Shown in pieces: positions 15,078 through 23,220 of a DNA stretch of 64,000 bases. A program made the translations under genes and the position numbers. The stretch covers positions 1 to 64,000 of the forward strand of contig NZ_JBMWAN010000008.1 of the NCBI RefSeq assembly GCF_049546785.1. The letters run 5' to 3'. Every line of letters begins with the position of its first letter. Within the stretch, counting starts at the first letter, position 1. This stretch comes from Nitrospira_D sp035465795. GTDB taxonomy: Bacteria; Nitrospirota; Nitrospiria; Nitrospirales; Nitrospiraceae. The notes under the pieces were generated by a model. It worked only from the letters and a program-made list of their open reading frames with translations. It had not been told where the DNA came from and did no database searches.

Positions 15078-15437
15078 TTAAAACGCCACATTCCGGTCCC
15101 GTTCGGCGACCGCCTTGATGTAGTCCGGCATGCCCTTGATGGAGGCGCCCCCGACAAGATCCGCCCCGCCGATTTGCCGGGCTACCGCACAAGCGCCGCA
15201 GACCCAGATCGGCACCCCGGCTGCCTGGACAGCGGCGAGCAGATCCTTCAACGGCGTCAGGTTCACACCGGTCACGTGATCGGCCGTTCCCTTCCGTCCC
15301 AACGTCACCGCCTCGTTCCAAAGCCAGAGCACCACGTCATGCCCCTGCTCCTTGGCCACCTTCGCCGCCATGAATGGCAGCGTCGCCATGGTCGGATCAT
15401 CAGTGCCCCGGCTGCCGGAAATAATAAAACTTGCCAT
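15078..15437 (-). CDS. DsrE-family sulfur-carrier-like protein, cytoplasmic
   Basis: 119 residues with the DsrE/DsrF fold: ISGSRGTDDPTMATLPFMAA at the N terminus and GVPIWVCGACAVAR with the Cys pair where DsrE-type persulfide Cys residues lie. It has no signal peptide, so it acts in the cytoplasm. DsrE relatives carry or transfer sulfane sulfur (family knowledge). It lies 45 bp after sodC and before ppk2 within the sulfur cluster, so a sulfur-trafficking role with the YeeE/YedE importer is a fair inference. Confidence 0.85.
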   Translation of the reverse strand: MASFIISGSRGTDDPTMATLPFMAAKVAKEQGHDVVLWLWNEAVTLGRKGTADHVTGVNLTPLKDLLAAVQAAGVPIWVCGACAVARQIGGADLVGGASIKGMPDYIKAVAERDRNVAF

Positions 15438-15482
15438 CGATGCTCCTCCGTTTCTGTATCTCTGTTCTCGCGGGATCGTCGT

Positions 15483-16070
15483 CTATTTCTCCAACGTAAT
15501 CACGCCACAGGCAATCCTGGGCCCACCAGGCGCGTCTTTTGTCGGCGGATCAGGAAGGTATTGATCCTCAAGCCCATGGATGATAAAGGCGCTGCCATCC
15601 TTGTCGAATAACGTCGTCAGGCCCGGGCTGAGGGTGACACGGCTGGTGATCGTGTAGAGCGACCCTTTCCGATTCTCATCGACCATCAGATTCGGCAGGT
15701 CACCGAGATGGTACGGATGGTTTCCCAGTCCCGGCGTCACGTTCGCCTCAGGGTTCACTTGCGGATCGACAGTACCGTCATAGTGTCCTTTTGCGGCGGT
15801 GAACGGATCGCAGGCTCCTGTCTCGTGAATGTGAATGGCATGGCGACCGGGCGTGAGTTTGCTCTCAGCCGTCCCTTCCAGCTTCAGAACAATGCGCACC
15901 CGGCCCTCGTATTCCTGATACAGTTTCGCCTCGCCGGTAATCCCCGGTCCGGCAATCATGGCCTTGGCATGCAGCTTCTCATCCAACTTGCCCGTATACG
16001 GACGCGAGCAACCGCTGACAAGGACTACGGCCCCAACCCCAAGGATCATCCATGTGACTATGCGGCTCAT
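15483..16070 (-). CDS. sodC: Cu/Zn superoxide dismutase-like lipoprotein
   Basis: 195 residues. A lipoprotein signal (VVLVSGCSRP) is followed by the Cu/Zn-SOD fold. Copper and zinc ligands appear as HAIHIHETGAC, GHYDG, NHPYHLGDLPNL and SAFIIHGLEDQY, and the late Cys (RIACGV) makes the usual disulfide with Cys of TGAC. The last ligand loop is slightly changed (HGLED in place of HAGPDD). It would remove superoxide outside the inner membrane, useful next to redox enzymes that handle sulfite. The ATG at 16070 has GAGGAGG upstream. Confidence 0.85.
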   Translation of the reverse strand: MSRIVTWMILGVGAVVLVSGCSRPYTGKLDEKLHAKAMIAGPGITGEAKLYQEYEGRVRIVLKLEGTAESKLTPGRHAIHIHETGACDPFTAAKGHYDGTVDPQVNPEANVTPGLGNHPYHLGDLPNLMVDENRKGSLYTITSRVTLSPGLTTLFDKDGSAFIIHGLEDQYLPDPPTKDAPGGPRIACGVITLEK

Positions 16071-16191
16071 ATAACCTCCTCTCGACCCGCCGGCGATCCG
16101 GCGCAGGAGATGAACTCCACGACCTGTTGATCAGGGAATCGAGCAGAGGCACCATGCCGGCGCATGGTGCCTTTCCCCATCCCTTTGCTTT

Positions 16192-17202
16192 CTACTTCGG
16201 GCCTTTGAACGTTGCTTTCAAATAGGCCATGACATCGGCCACACCCTGCTGCCCGATGGTCAGGCCCCAGTAAGGCATGTTGGCGGATTTTCCCATCGCC
16301 GCGCCGCCGTGGTTGATCATGTTGTACAGGTACTCGGTCGGCACCTCGCTGAAGTTGATATTGGCATGGATCGCCGGTTTCGGTTCGATCGTGGCCGCAG
16401 CCGGTCCGTCCCCCTTTCCGGTGGCCCCGTGGCACTGCATGCAATACTCTTTATAAATCACCTTCCCGCGCCCGACGCTGGCCTTCCCGAACTCGGGTGC
16501 CGTCCAGGGCTCATAGTATTTGAAGTCAGGAACGCCTTGCGCAGCGAGGTACCCGATCACCGCACGTAACTGCGGCTCTGTGGCGTCAGCCAGAAATTCC
16601 CCGGTGTGGATGATGAAATCCTGCGGGTTCTGCCCGAACCGGAAGAGCCAGTCCATGTTGTACCGCTGACCGGATTTTTCGAGCGCGGTGCTCTGCTGCC
16701 CGCCGATCAGTTTCCCGTTTTCCTCGATCGTGTGACAGCCGAGGCAGGCATGCGCCTTATAGGCCATCCCTCCAAACGTCACCTCGAACTTGCTCACCTT
16801 CGAGGCATCGAACGCCCCGACTTTCACCCGCGGATCCTTGTTGTTCTTGTCGAAATAGTCGGCAATGGCATTGGCTTCGGCCTCGGTCACGACCGGATGC
16901 TTCATCGATCCCTCGCTCAAATCCCACCGATACCCCTTCACATACAGCGGTGCTTCCTTGCCGGTGAGCCAACGGATCAACCAGGGGCGCTGATACTTGC
17001 TGCCAGCCCAGATGAGGTCGGGCGCTCTCAGATTGAAACGGGACTCGGCCGTTCCTTCCAGTCGGTGACAGGACACGCAAGCCTGCTGGATCAACTCTTT
17101 CGCCCGTGGCTGATCGCTGCCGAACAACAGCCGCGGAGTGGACATCAGTCCCACCAGCGTCAACAGGGCCCCGCCAATGACCACACTCTTCCGTAGATTC
17201 AT
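16192..17202 (-). CDS. Tri-heme c-type cytochrome
   Basis: ATG 17202 is chosen because AAGGAG lies 6 nt upstream, inside an alternative start at 17217. The 336 residues have a signal peptide and three heme sites: CVSCH (42-46), CLGCH (about 152) and CMQCH (about 260). The first two domains are homologous to the di-heme protein at 11811. The third domain (KGDGPAAATIEPKPAIHAN) is of the class I cytochrome type, with late Met residues. It follows the sorAB pair by 37 bp and is likely to receive electrons from the di-heme partner. Confidence 0.88.
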   Translation of the reverse strand: MNLRKSVVIGGALLTLVGLMSTPRLLFGSDQPRAKELIQQACVSCHRLEGTAESRFNLRAPDLIWAGSKYQRPWLIRWLTGKEAPLYVKGYRWDLSEGSMKHPVVTEAEANAIADYFDKNNKDPRVKVGAFDASKVSKFEVTFGGMAYKAHACLGCHTIEENGKLIGGQQSTALEKSGQRYNMDWLFRFGQNPQDFIIHTGEFLADATEPQLRAVIGYLAAQGVPDFKYYEPWTAPEFGKASVGRGKVIYKEYCMQCHGATGKGDGPAAATIEPKPAIHANINFSEVPTEYLYNMINHGGAAMGKSANMPYWGLTIGQQGVADVMAYLKATFKGPK

Positions 17203-17239
17203 GACCGCTCCTTTCATCTGTCGTGACCTCCCCGCCCCC

Positions 17240-17857
17240 TTACCTGGCTAATAACCAGGCATGAATATCCGCAATATCCTGATGACTCAGCACCGCCCCC
17301 CAGGCCGGCATCGGCCCTCGTCCGTGCAACACCGTCTCCCAGAACAGATCTTCATGTTTGAGAATCGGGTTCTTCGCGAGCTTCGGGCCCATTCCGCCGG
17401 TGGCACCGGCCCCATGACAGGCCTGACAATTGTGCTCGAAGATGCCCGCCCCTCTGCCCGCCACGCCGACGAGCGGACCCGTGCTCGCAGGCTCCTGCGT
17501 GAGCGGCTCGGACGTTCTCACTTCGCTATCGAGCGGCGGCAGATGATCCGGCGCGGCCGGGTGATAACGCGCCGACAGATAGCGCACGAGCAGGTCGGCT
17601 TCGTCGTCGGAAATCTCCGCCCCCCAATGTTTCATCTTGTCGACCGTGGCCAGCCAGCGGTCCTTCGGCAATCGCTGTTGAGACACGAGGTCCGAGCTAT
17701 GGCACACGGAGCAGCGCGCGACGATCAACCCCTCGGCGCGCGGCGCCAGCGCCGCGCTCACCGACGCCAGATCATCCTCCTGCGCCGACGTGCCGGCCGC
17801 CAACCCGGCGAGTCCCAGCACGACCGCACCGATGAGTACAGGGGCTCGATTCATCAT
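17240..17857 (-). CDS. Di-heme cytochrome c, partner of the sulfite dehydrogenase
   Basis: The start ATG 17857 overlaps the sorA stop by 4 bp (ATGA); a second ATG is the next codon. The 205 residues have a signal peptide and two class I heme domains, CSVCH (49-53) and CQACH (144-148), joined by a Pro-rich linker of about 30 residues. Known SorB partners carry one heme, so this is a longer, two-domain version. Gene coupling makes it the direct electron acceptor of SorA in the periplasm (inference from synteny and family). Confidence 0.88.
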   Translation of the reverse strand: MMNRAPVLIGAVVLGLAGLAAGTSAQEDDLASVSAALAPRAEGLIVARCSVCHSSDLVSQQRLPKDRWLATVDKMKHWGAEISDDEADLLVRYLSARYHPAAPDHLPPLDSEVRTSEPLTQEPASTGPLVGVAGRGAGIFEHNCQACHGAGATGGMGPKLAKNPILKHEDLFWETVLHGRGPMPAWGAVLSHQDIADIHAWLLAR

Positions 17858-19035
17858 AATCCCACCGTGATCGCGACACGATCCCACCCGTTCCACAAAA
17901 ATCCGCTCGGATTCCACGGGCTGGTTTGGGGTTGGACCTGGCCACCGGAATCCGTCGCACGACAGAGAATCGTGACGGGCCCGGACACCGTGGGCTTCCA
18001 CAGAAACTGCCATTGCCGCCAGGCGTAGGGTTCGTCCTCACCCACCAGCCGGGCCTGCTCCCAGGTCTTGCCTTCGTCGAACGAGAGCTCCACGGTCGCG
18101 ACAGTCGCCTCCCCGCTCCACGCCACTCCCTGCACCGTCACCGGTCCCTGTCCGACTTGCGCGCCTTCAGCCGGAAAGGCAATGAGCGACTTCACGACCA
18201 TCGCTTCCACGGGAACCATCGAGGTCCCCGGAAGACCGGAGTTCGGCTGAATCGCCGTGACCGGCACGCGATAGGCCGTCTGCATGTAGTACCCCTTGGC
18301 TTCGTCCGCCTGCACGGTGATATCAGTCAGCCACTTTGTGCAGGAATCTGCCATCCAGCCCGGCGTAATGACCCGCAGCGGGGCGCCGTGCAACAGCGGC
18401 AAGGGACGTCCGTTCATTTCATACGCGAGAAGTGTGTCCGGATGCAGGGCCTTCTCTAACGGAATGCTCCGGGTGAACAGCGGCACGGACGCGACCACCG
18501 GCCGGTCGGCGCCTTGCAATTGGACATGCTTCGCCTGATGACGGAGACCGGCTTTGGTCAGCACGTCCCGCAGCCGCACGCCGGTCCATTGCGCATTGCC
18601 GACCGCGCCCCGCTCCCATTGCACGCCGGGCACTTTCGGACGATGGAACGCGCGCCCGTTGCCGCTGCATTGGACCACGGCTGTGATCGTGACCCGTTCG
18701 AATTCTTTGAGATCATTGAGCGTCAGTTCCAACGGCTGCTCGGTTAATCCCCCGACACGGAGTCTCCAATTGGCCTCGGAAATCAGGTCCGCCGCCGGCG
18801 GGCCGAAATGGCTTCTCACGAAGAAGCGGTGGTTGGGAGTGAGGAAGGAGGTGAATTCGCGCACCGGCGTTTCAGCGTCATAGGGCCTGGTCACCCGTGC
18901 GGTCAGGGGGCCCGACTCATTACGATCCGGGGCATCCCCGGCTGCCTGCGCCGCGGGCAGGCGCTGATTGACAAGCAGGCTGACTCCAAGACCTTGGAGT
19001 ATGGTCCCAAACAGAGACCTCCGCGAAATGGTCAT
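17854..19035 (-). CDS. sorA: SorA-type sulfite:cytochrome c oxidoreductase, molybdenum subunit
   Basis: 393 residues. A Tat-type signal (SRRSLFGTILQG) precedes the sulfite-oxidase fold. It has FFVRSHFGPP, then VVQCSGNGRAF with the molybdenum-ligand Cys123, GNAQWTGVRLRDVL, and a Mo-cofactor dimerisation domain at about 285-393 (VATVELSFDEGKTWEQARL). The enzyme oxidises sulfite to sulfate in the periplasm and passes electrons to cytochrome c. Sulfite dehydrogenase and nitrate-reductase-like relatives share the fold; the cytochrome partner and neighbours favour sulfite. It overlaps osmC and the di-heme gene by 4 bp each. Confidence 0.85.
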   Translation of the reverse strand: MTISRRSLFGTILQGLGVSLLVNQRLPAAQAAGDAPDRNESGPLTARVTRPYDAETPVREFTSFLTPNHRFFVRSHFGPPAADLISEANWRLRVGGLTEQPLELTLNDLKEFERVTITAVVQCSGNGRAFHRPKVPGVQWERGAVGNAQWTGVRLRDVLTKAGLRHQAKHVQLQGADRPVVASVPLFTRSIPLEKALHPDTLLAYEMNGRPLPLLHGAPLRVITPGWMADSCTKWLTDITVQADEAKGYYMQTAYRVPVTAIQPNSGLPGTSMVPVEAMVVKSLIAFPAEGAQVGQGPVTVQGVAWSGEATVATVELSFDEGKTWEQARLVGEDEPYAWRQWQFLWKPTVSGPVTILCRATDSGGQVQPQTSPWNPSGFLWNGWDRVAITVGL

Positions 19036-19469
19036 AGGGGTACCTTCCCTTCAGACGGCTGGGCCAAGGGATGAGTGTGCGGATTCAACTTGATGGACAG
19101 GTTCGGAGCGACAGCCAGCGACTGATGGACGGTACAAGCATGGGCGACTTTGAGCAACCGTTCCTTGATGTCCGGGGACAAGCGATGCGGCAGATGAATC
19201 ACGAGGGCGATGGTTCCGACGCGATGGGGCCCCTCCGCCGTCTCCCACTCAGCCTCCACCGAGAGCCCTTCACGCGATATCTCGTGCCGCGCGCAGAATT
19301 GCCCGACGAAATACCCGACACAGCTCGCCACCGATCCGACAAACAGTTCGACGGGACTCATCCCGGCATCATGCCCGCCGTCTTCGACCGGTTGATCCGT
19401 GATGACCCGGTGCCTGCCGCTCGTGATGTCATAGCGGGCTCCACCATGATAGGCGACGGTGAGTTTCAT
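19032..19469 (-). CDS. OsmC-family protein within the sulfur cluster
   Basis: 145 residues from ATG 19469 (GGAGG upstream, ATGA overlap with the YeeE-2 stop). It shows the OsmC/YhfA pattern: DGGHDAGMSPVELFVGSVAS with Cys in SCVGYFVGQFC and a second Cys in AHACTVHQSL. The pair of Cys residues reduces peroxides or holds sulfane sulfur in OsmC relatives (family knowledge). It is cytoplasmic. Its position between a sulfur-compound importer and sorA suggests thiol or persulfide handling (inference). Confidence 0.85.
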   Translation of the reverse strand: MKLTVAYHGGARYDITSGRHRVITDQPVEDGGHDAGMSPVELFVGSVASCVGYFVGQFCARHEISREGLSVEAEWETAEGPHRVGTIALVIHLPHRLSPDIKERLLKVAHACTVHQSLAVAPNLSIKLNPHTHPLAQPSEGKVPL

Positions 19470-19996
19470 CGCGCACCTCCTGAATCGGGAAGCCTGATAG
19501 CCAGCCAGAGGCAGCACACACCCAACGGGGCCGCCAGCACAATGCCCGGCATCTCGAGCAATCCATGAATCGTCACTGGTCCGTACCGGCCCAGCGAGAA
19601 CAAGACCGTTTCAAGATCCGGGACCATAAAGGCAAACACCAGCGCGCCGAGCAACCCGCCGAGGACCGTCACCCAGGCATCGGGCTTTCCTTCCCCCGCC
19701 GCGGCGAGCGCGGTGCCGGGACAGTAACCCGTGACGGCAAAGCCCACCCCGAAGATCAGCCCGGCCACTGCGACCCCCGGCATATAGAGATCTTTCACGT
19801 TCATATTGGCCCACCCGAACAGATCCAGCAGATGCACGCCCAGGAGCCCCACACCGATGGCCGTCAGGATGAGCTTGATGATCGTCAGATCTTTGAGTCG
19901 CAGCGCATTGGTAATCTTCGTATGGCTGGAGGCCCCGGATAATTGCAGCACGGCGCCGAATGCGGCACCCAGGATCAACCCCAATAGCAACTTCAT
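19466..19996 (-). CDS. YeeE/YedE-family transporter, C-terminal half-type (second of a split pair)
   Basis: 176 residues from ATG 19996, with a 4-bp overlap (ATGA) with the first half. Four to five membrane helices surround the conserved motif GFAVTGYCPGTALAAAGEGK, whose Cys is the substrate-relay residue in YeeE (TsuA) thiosulfate uptake. Single-chain YeeE proteins have two such repeats; here the repeats are on two coupled genes. It probably imports a sulfur compound such as thiosulfate or sulfide equivalents. Confidence 0.88.
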   Translation of the reverse strand: MKLLLGLILGAAFGAVLQLSGASSHTKITNALRLKDLTIIKLILTAIGVGLLGVHLLDLFGWANMNVKDLYMPGVAVAGLIFGVGFAVTGYCPGTALAAAGEGKPDAWVTVLGGLLGALVFAFMVPDLETVLFSLGRYGPVTIHGLLEMPGIVLAAPLGVCCLWLAIRLPDSGGAR

Positions 19997-20559
19997 CGCT
20001 TCCCCCAGTCCCCATAGAGCCACCGCGCCGTCACGATCGCGCTGACGAAGAGCGCCGCCGAGAAGATGAGCGAACTCACCGCGAGCTGAGACACGCCGCT
20101 GATCATGTGGCCGGACGTACAGCCGCCTCCGAATCGGGCCCCGAACAGGAGGAGAAATCCCCCGATGAACGACCAGGCCAGCCGCCGCCCGGGAATCGGC
20201 CCGAATCGCGTGGCCCATTCTCCCGGCAGCACCCTCGGGCTGAACCGCTTCGTCGCCCACGACGCGAGCCCTGCTCCGATCGGAATGCCGAGCACGAAAA
20301 AGAATTCATACGTCGCCAGCGTCCAGCCCCCGGCCGTCGCAGAGAGATAGGAGCTTTGATTGGCAACCTCCGGGAGCACCTGGTGCAGCAGCACCCCGTC
20401 CAACACCACATACTGCGTCGAAACGCCGATCGGCTGCACGAGGGCCACGGCGATAATCAAGACGAGGCCGATCCCCAACCCGCCGGCCCACCAGGGCAAT
20501 ATCGGAGCCACGGCAAAACCCGGTGCATCGGTGATCCGGCGAGGTCGGAGGTCGCTCAT
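19993..20559 (-). CDS. YeeE/YedE-family transporter, N-terminal half-type (first of a split pair)
   Basis: 188 residues. I chose ATG 20559 (a TTG at 20583 is an alternative; the ribosome site of either is weak). Membrane helices surround FGGGCTSGHMISGVSQLAVS, with the conserved Cys of this family. Together with the next gene it forms a full YeeE-like pore. It follows tsdA by 49 bp. Transport of thiosulfate across the inner membrane is the known role of single-chain relatives; the substrate here is inferred from the tsdA and sor neighbours. Confidence 0.88.
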   Translation of the reverse strand: MSDLRPRRITDAPGFAVAPILPWWAGGLGIGLVLIIAVALVQPIGVSTQYVVLDGVLLHQVLPEVANQSSYLSATAGGWTLATYEFFFVLGIPIGAGLASWATKRFSPRVLPGEWATRFGPIPGRRLAWSFIGGFLLLFGARFGGGCTSGHMISGVSQLAVSSLIFSAALFVSAIVTARWLYGDWGKR

Positions 20560-20608
20560 TATTCGTGCTCTTAATTCGCCCAATCACCCAATGACGACAT
20601 CACCCGTT

Positions 20609-21463
20609 CTAGTAGGGCGCATCCGCCGGCTTCCCGCCTTTCGGCCAGTCATACGCCTTCGCCGGAAAGTCCGGACGCGGCTGACTGTTGATAAATGCCG
20701 CGACATCAAACGCCTCATCATCGGTCACCGTCCATCCCCACCCGCGCGGCATGTTTGCTTTAATAAACGACGCCGCCACACTGACACGCGCCATCCCTGC
20801 GGCGATGTTATACGAATCCGGCCCCCACAGAGGCGGCGCGGCCATCGTCCCTTGCCCGTCAGACCCATGGCAAAAGACACATTTCTTCGCGAACACCGCC
20901 TTGCCGTTGACGGCATCCGGCGGACGAGTCGAGGTGATACGGGGGATGCCTCGCCAGGGGACGGCACTCCCTTGCGGGACGTTCTGTGACAACCAGTCGA
21001 TATAGGCGACCACGGCCGCCAATTTTGAACTGTCGGGCGGAAGGGCAGTGCCGTTCAAGCTGCGTTCGAAACATTCATTGATCCGGTCCGCGAGGCTCAC
21101 CTGCCGATCGGCGCGCGCCCGGTACTCCGGATACAGACGGCTGAGGCCCACAAAGGAGGCGGCATTCGGATTCAGCCCCGCATCGAGATGGCAAGTCGTA
21201 CAGTTGAGTTTGTTCCCCGCATAGGGCTGCCCGTACTCCTGCGTATTGGCGACAATTTTGAAGCCCAACCGGATCTGCTCGCCGCGCTGACCGCCGGGAA
21301 TGGATTCGGGGGACGGCGGGGCAAAGAGCGCATCCAGCGCCGGTTCCTTCTTCGCCGGATCATTGGATTCAGCCACCTGCCCCGCTTTCGGCGGCGGGAC
21401 ACACCCTGCGACAAGCCATCCGGCGACCGTCATCAGCAGACACCCGAGTGCGATGTGGCGCAT
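20609..21463 (-). CDS. tsdA: TsdA-type thiosulfate dehydrogenase (di-heme lipoprotein)
   Basis: 284 residues with a lipoprotein signal (LVAGC, Cys21). Heme 1 is CTTCH (88-92) and heme 2 CVFCH (195-199). Between them lies INECFERSLNG, whose Cys131 matches the unusual Cys axial heme ligand that defines TsdA. Other TsdA hallmarks are GLSRLYPEYRARADR, PPLWGPDSYNIAAGM, NMPRGW and DWPKGGKPADAPY. The enzyme joins two thiosulfates to tetrathionate or runs in reverse, in the periplasm. It starts 10 bp after the DUF2892 gene and precedes the YeeE/YedE pair. Confidence 0.9.
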   Translation of the reverse strand: MRHIALGCLLMTVAGWLVAGCVPPPKAGQVAESNDPAKKEPALDALFAPPSPESIPGGQRGEQIRLGFKIVANTQEYGQPYAGNKLNCTTCHLDAGLNPNAASFVGLSRLYPEYRARADRQVSLADRINECFERSLNGTALPPDSSKLAAVVAYIDWLSQNVPQGSAVPWRGIPRITSTRPPDAVNGKAVFAKKCVFCHGSDGQGTMAAPPLWGPDSYNIAAGMARVSVAASFIKANMPRGWGWTVTDDEAFDVAAFINSQPRPDFPAKAYDWPKGGKPADAPY

Positions 21464-21473
21464 GAAAGGCCTC

Positions 21474-21692
21474 TCAATGTTTATGGCCGTGAGCCGTCGG
21501 GCAGGTATTGATTCCCAGCAGCGTCCACAATGGACAAAAGCCGATCGCCCCCGTCACCAGCGCGATGGTCCCCACCACGAATGCGACCCCTGTTCCCACG
21601 GGAGGCAACCCGGCAAACGCTCCAATCCCCAATGCCAGCACGCCAACGACGATTCGGATAGGCCGCTCAATTCCTCCGACATTGCATGTCAT
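21474..21692 (-). CDS. DUF2892 (YgaP-type) small membrane protein
   Basis: 72 residues from ATG 21692 (GGAGG 8 nt upstream; a GTG just before it is less likely). Two membrane helices are framed by NVGGIERPIRIVVGV and GFCPLWTLLGINTC, the DUF2892 pattern often fused to rhodanese domains in YgaP. The late CP and NTC Cys residues and the His-rich tail HGHKH could bind metal. It lies directly before tsdA. A role in sulfur handling is an inference from its relatives and position. Confidence 0.85.
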   Translation of the reverse strand: MTCNVGGIERPIRIVVGVLALGIGAFAGLPPVGTGVAFVVGTIALVTGAIGFCPLWTLLGINTCPTAHGHKH

Positions 21693-21788
21693 CACGACAC
21701 CTCCTGGTTATATGCCCAAGAAAGGTTTGGCTGCCTGCTTCCTTGGAGCCATGAGATAGCAAAGCGATTCACTTCCGACACTCACAAA

Positions 21789-22157
21789 TTACTCCTGCCG
21801 GAGCGTTCGCACATAGGCCAGCACATCCCAGATCTCATCGTCGGACAGCGTCGTACTCCATGCCCCCATCGCTGTATTGGGCTTTCCGTCATGAATACGC
21901 TTGAACAGACTCGCATCCAATCGACTCTGAACGGCTTGTGAACTGAGGTCGGCCGGCTGGGGAACGAGCTGAATGCTCATGGCCCCTTTCCCGTCAATCC
22001 CATGGCATCGGATGCAGGTATTGGTATAGATCTCCCGACCGGCCACTGCGTCGTATTGCTTCACCGGCATAGAAAGATCTTTCACCCCTGCGCCTCCGCC
22101 GAATCCGACCGAGGTCATCCCGACAAACAGACTGAGCATTATTCCAGCGAAACGCAT
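21789..22157 (-). CDS. Small mono-heme cytochrome c heading the sulfur cluster
   Basis: 122 residues from ATG 22157 (GAGGTGG upstream). A signal peptide is followed by a class I cytochrome with CIRCH (about 52) and a later KPNTAMGAWSTTLSDDEIWD segment, whose Met is the expected ligand. It is very similar to the cytochrome at 37518-37868. As the first gene of the run, with the best sigma-54 element (22189) upstream, it may be the soluble electron acceptor for TsdA and the sulfite dehydrogenase (inference). Confidence 0.88.
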   Translation of the reverse strand: MRFAGIMLSLFVGMTSVGFGGGAGVKDLSMPVKQYDAVAGREIYTNTCIRCHGIDGKGAMSIQLVPQPADLSSQAVQSRLDASLFKRIHDGKPNTAMGAWSTTLSDDEIWDVLAYVRTLRQE

Positions 22158-22188
22158 AGGCCACCTCTTTTTCTGATTAGATGACACT

Positions 22189-22203
22189 GCGAGCGATGTG
22201 CCA
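22189..22203 (-). promoter_or_regulatory. Sigma-54 promoter candidate for the sulfur cluster
   Basis: The minus-strand element is TGGCACATCGCTCGC followed by A. The -24 block TGGCAC is a full consensus match and the -12 block is TCGCA. The start would lie near 22177, 20 nt before the ATG at 22157. A CTGTCGC-type dyad is 140 bp upstream. Confidence 0.6.
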
Positions 22204-22328
22204 CTGCTCTGCATCCATCTATGCCTTAGAATGACTCAATATACCAATGGGTTAGCGAGTGGCGGTCACTTTCGGCCGATAAAGGGAATGACGAGTGGCG
22301 AGAAACACCCCAACCGGGAAACGGGTCA

Positions 22329-22347
22329 CTGTCGCAGGATGCCACAG
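22329..22347. promoter_or_regulatory. CTGTCGC-N5-GCCACAG dyad upstream of the sulfur cluster
   Basis: CTGTCGCAGGATGCCACAG differs from the perfect dyad at 58837-58855 by one base in the second arm and two in the spacer. It lies 140 bp upstream of the -12 element at 22189, a normal enhancer distance. The third CTGTAGCAA half-site seen at ftsH and DUF2231 is not present. Confidence 0.5.
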
Positions 22348-22396
22348 AGGGAAGGCTTGGAGGGGCGCAGCCCGTCTCAAAGAGGAAAGACAGATA

Positions 22397-22912
22397 CTAG
22401 ATGAAGGAGAGCGTTGCGTCGCTCGATTGATCACCAACGGGACGAATGACCGCCTCCATTCTGATTACAACACGCGACCCTCCTCCCCCGATCTGGTCAC
22501 GTAATCCAAAGGCTTGCAGCAGCACTGCCTCGTCTTGGTCTACAAGCAGTTGTCTCGCTTCAAGCCGTTGACGCTCAACGTTCCCCGTCCAGCATGCAAG
22601 CGCAAGTCGCATCCGGTCGAATAGATCAGCGACTGAACCGGGAAGGGCGCCATCTGTGGCATGACCGTGTTCCCGCCAATTCAGCAACTTGAGGAACTCA
22701 AAGGCTGTCTGATTCGCATAGAGCATCTTGCACGACGAGGAGAACACCATAATACCGACTCGTCGCCGCGGCTTCGGGAGCACCCGGCTCAGCACCACGG
22801 AATCGCTGCCGTTCTGCGGCCCCGTCAGGGCCTCTTTTTCCTGGGACATCTGCGCCTCTTGTGTGCCGTACTCAGGACAATCCATGAGCAACGATGCAAG
22901 CCCCTGTGTCAT
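22397..22912 (-). CDS. Small PAS-like cytoplasmic sensor protein
   Basis: ATG 22912 has AGGAGGG 5 nt upstream, a better start than one 20 codons earlier. The 171 residues have a variable N terminus and then a PAS-like fold from about residue 50: GIMVFSSSCKMLYANQTAFE, then a helical region and a beta-strand hairpin SRVVIRMEAVIRPV. No kinase, cyclase or DNA-binding part is attached. It may be a stand-alone signal-input protein that works with the nearby Crp regulator or the kinases. It is the last gene of the run 24452 to 22397. Confidence 0.7.
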   Translation of the reverse strand: MTQGLASLLMDCPEYGTQEAQMSQEKEALTGPQNGSDSVVLSRVLPKPRRRVGIMVFSSSCKMLYANQTAFEFLKLLNWREHGHATDGALPGSVADLFDRMRLALACWTGNVERQRLEARQLLVDQDEAVLLQAFGLRDQIGGGGSRVVIRMEAVIRPVGDQSSDATLSFI

Positions 22913-22975
22913 GCCACCCTCCTCCGTTTGACCGGCAGCCAACACTGATTCAAGCCGCTCCAACCCGGCCACTCA

Positions 22976-23203
22976 TCAGTGACCTGTCAGAACCCTCTGC
23001 TCCGCGGCAAGCCAATCGTCCACTTCATGGCCGTCCCCGCGACCCCGCTGCTCATAGAACTGATAGGCCAACGCGGCAATACGGGCATGGAGATCTTCCG
23101 ACGCCCCGGTTTCTCCAGGTCCGGAGCCTCCGGCCTCTGGCTCCTTCCTTGAGGAGACCGCCCGAACTTTCCGTCGAGATCCTGGTACGGCATAGAGTTT
23201 CAT
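22976..23203 (-). CDS. DUF2934-family small protein
   Basis: 75 residues, basic Ser/Arg-rich N terminus, then LHARIAALAYQFYEQRGRGD and WLAAEQRVL, the DUF2934 signature of a short helix pair. These proteins are small, cytoplasmic and of unknown function, common in Nitrospira and proteobacteria. ATG 23203 has AGGAG about 9 nt upstream. It follows the nucleotidyltransferase gene by 17 bp and precedes the PAS-like gene by 63 bp, so it is part of the same accessory operon. Confidence 0.75.
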   Translation of the reverse strand: MKLYAVPGSRRKVRAVSSRKEPEAGGSGPGETGASEDLHARIAALAYQFYEQRGRGDGHEVDDWLAAEQRVLTGH

Positions 23204-23220
23204 CAGTTTTCTCTCCTTTC

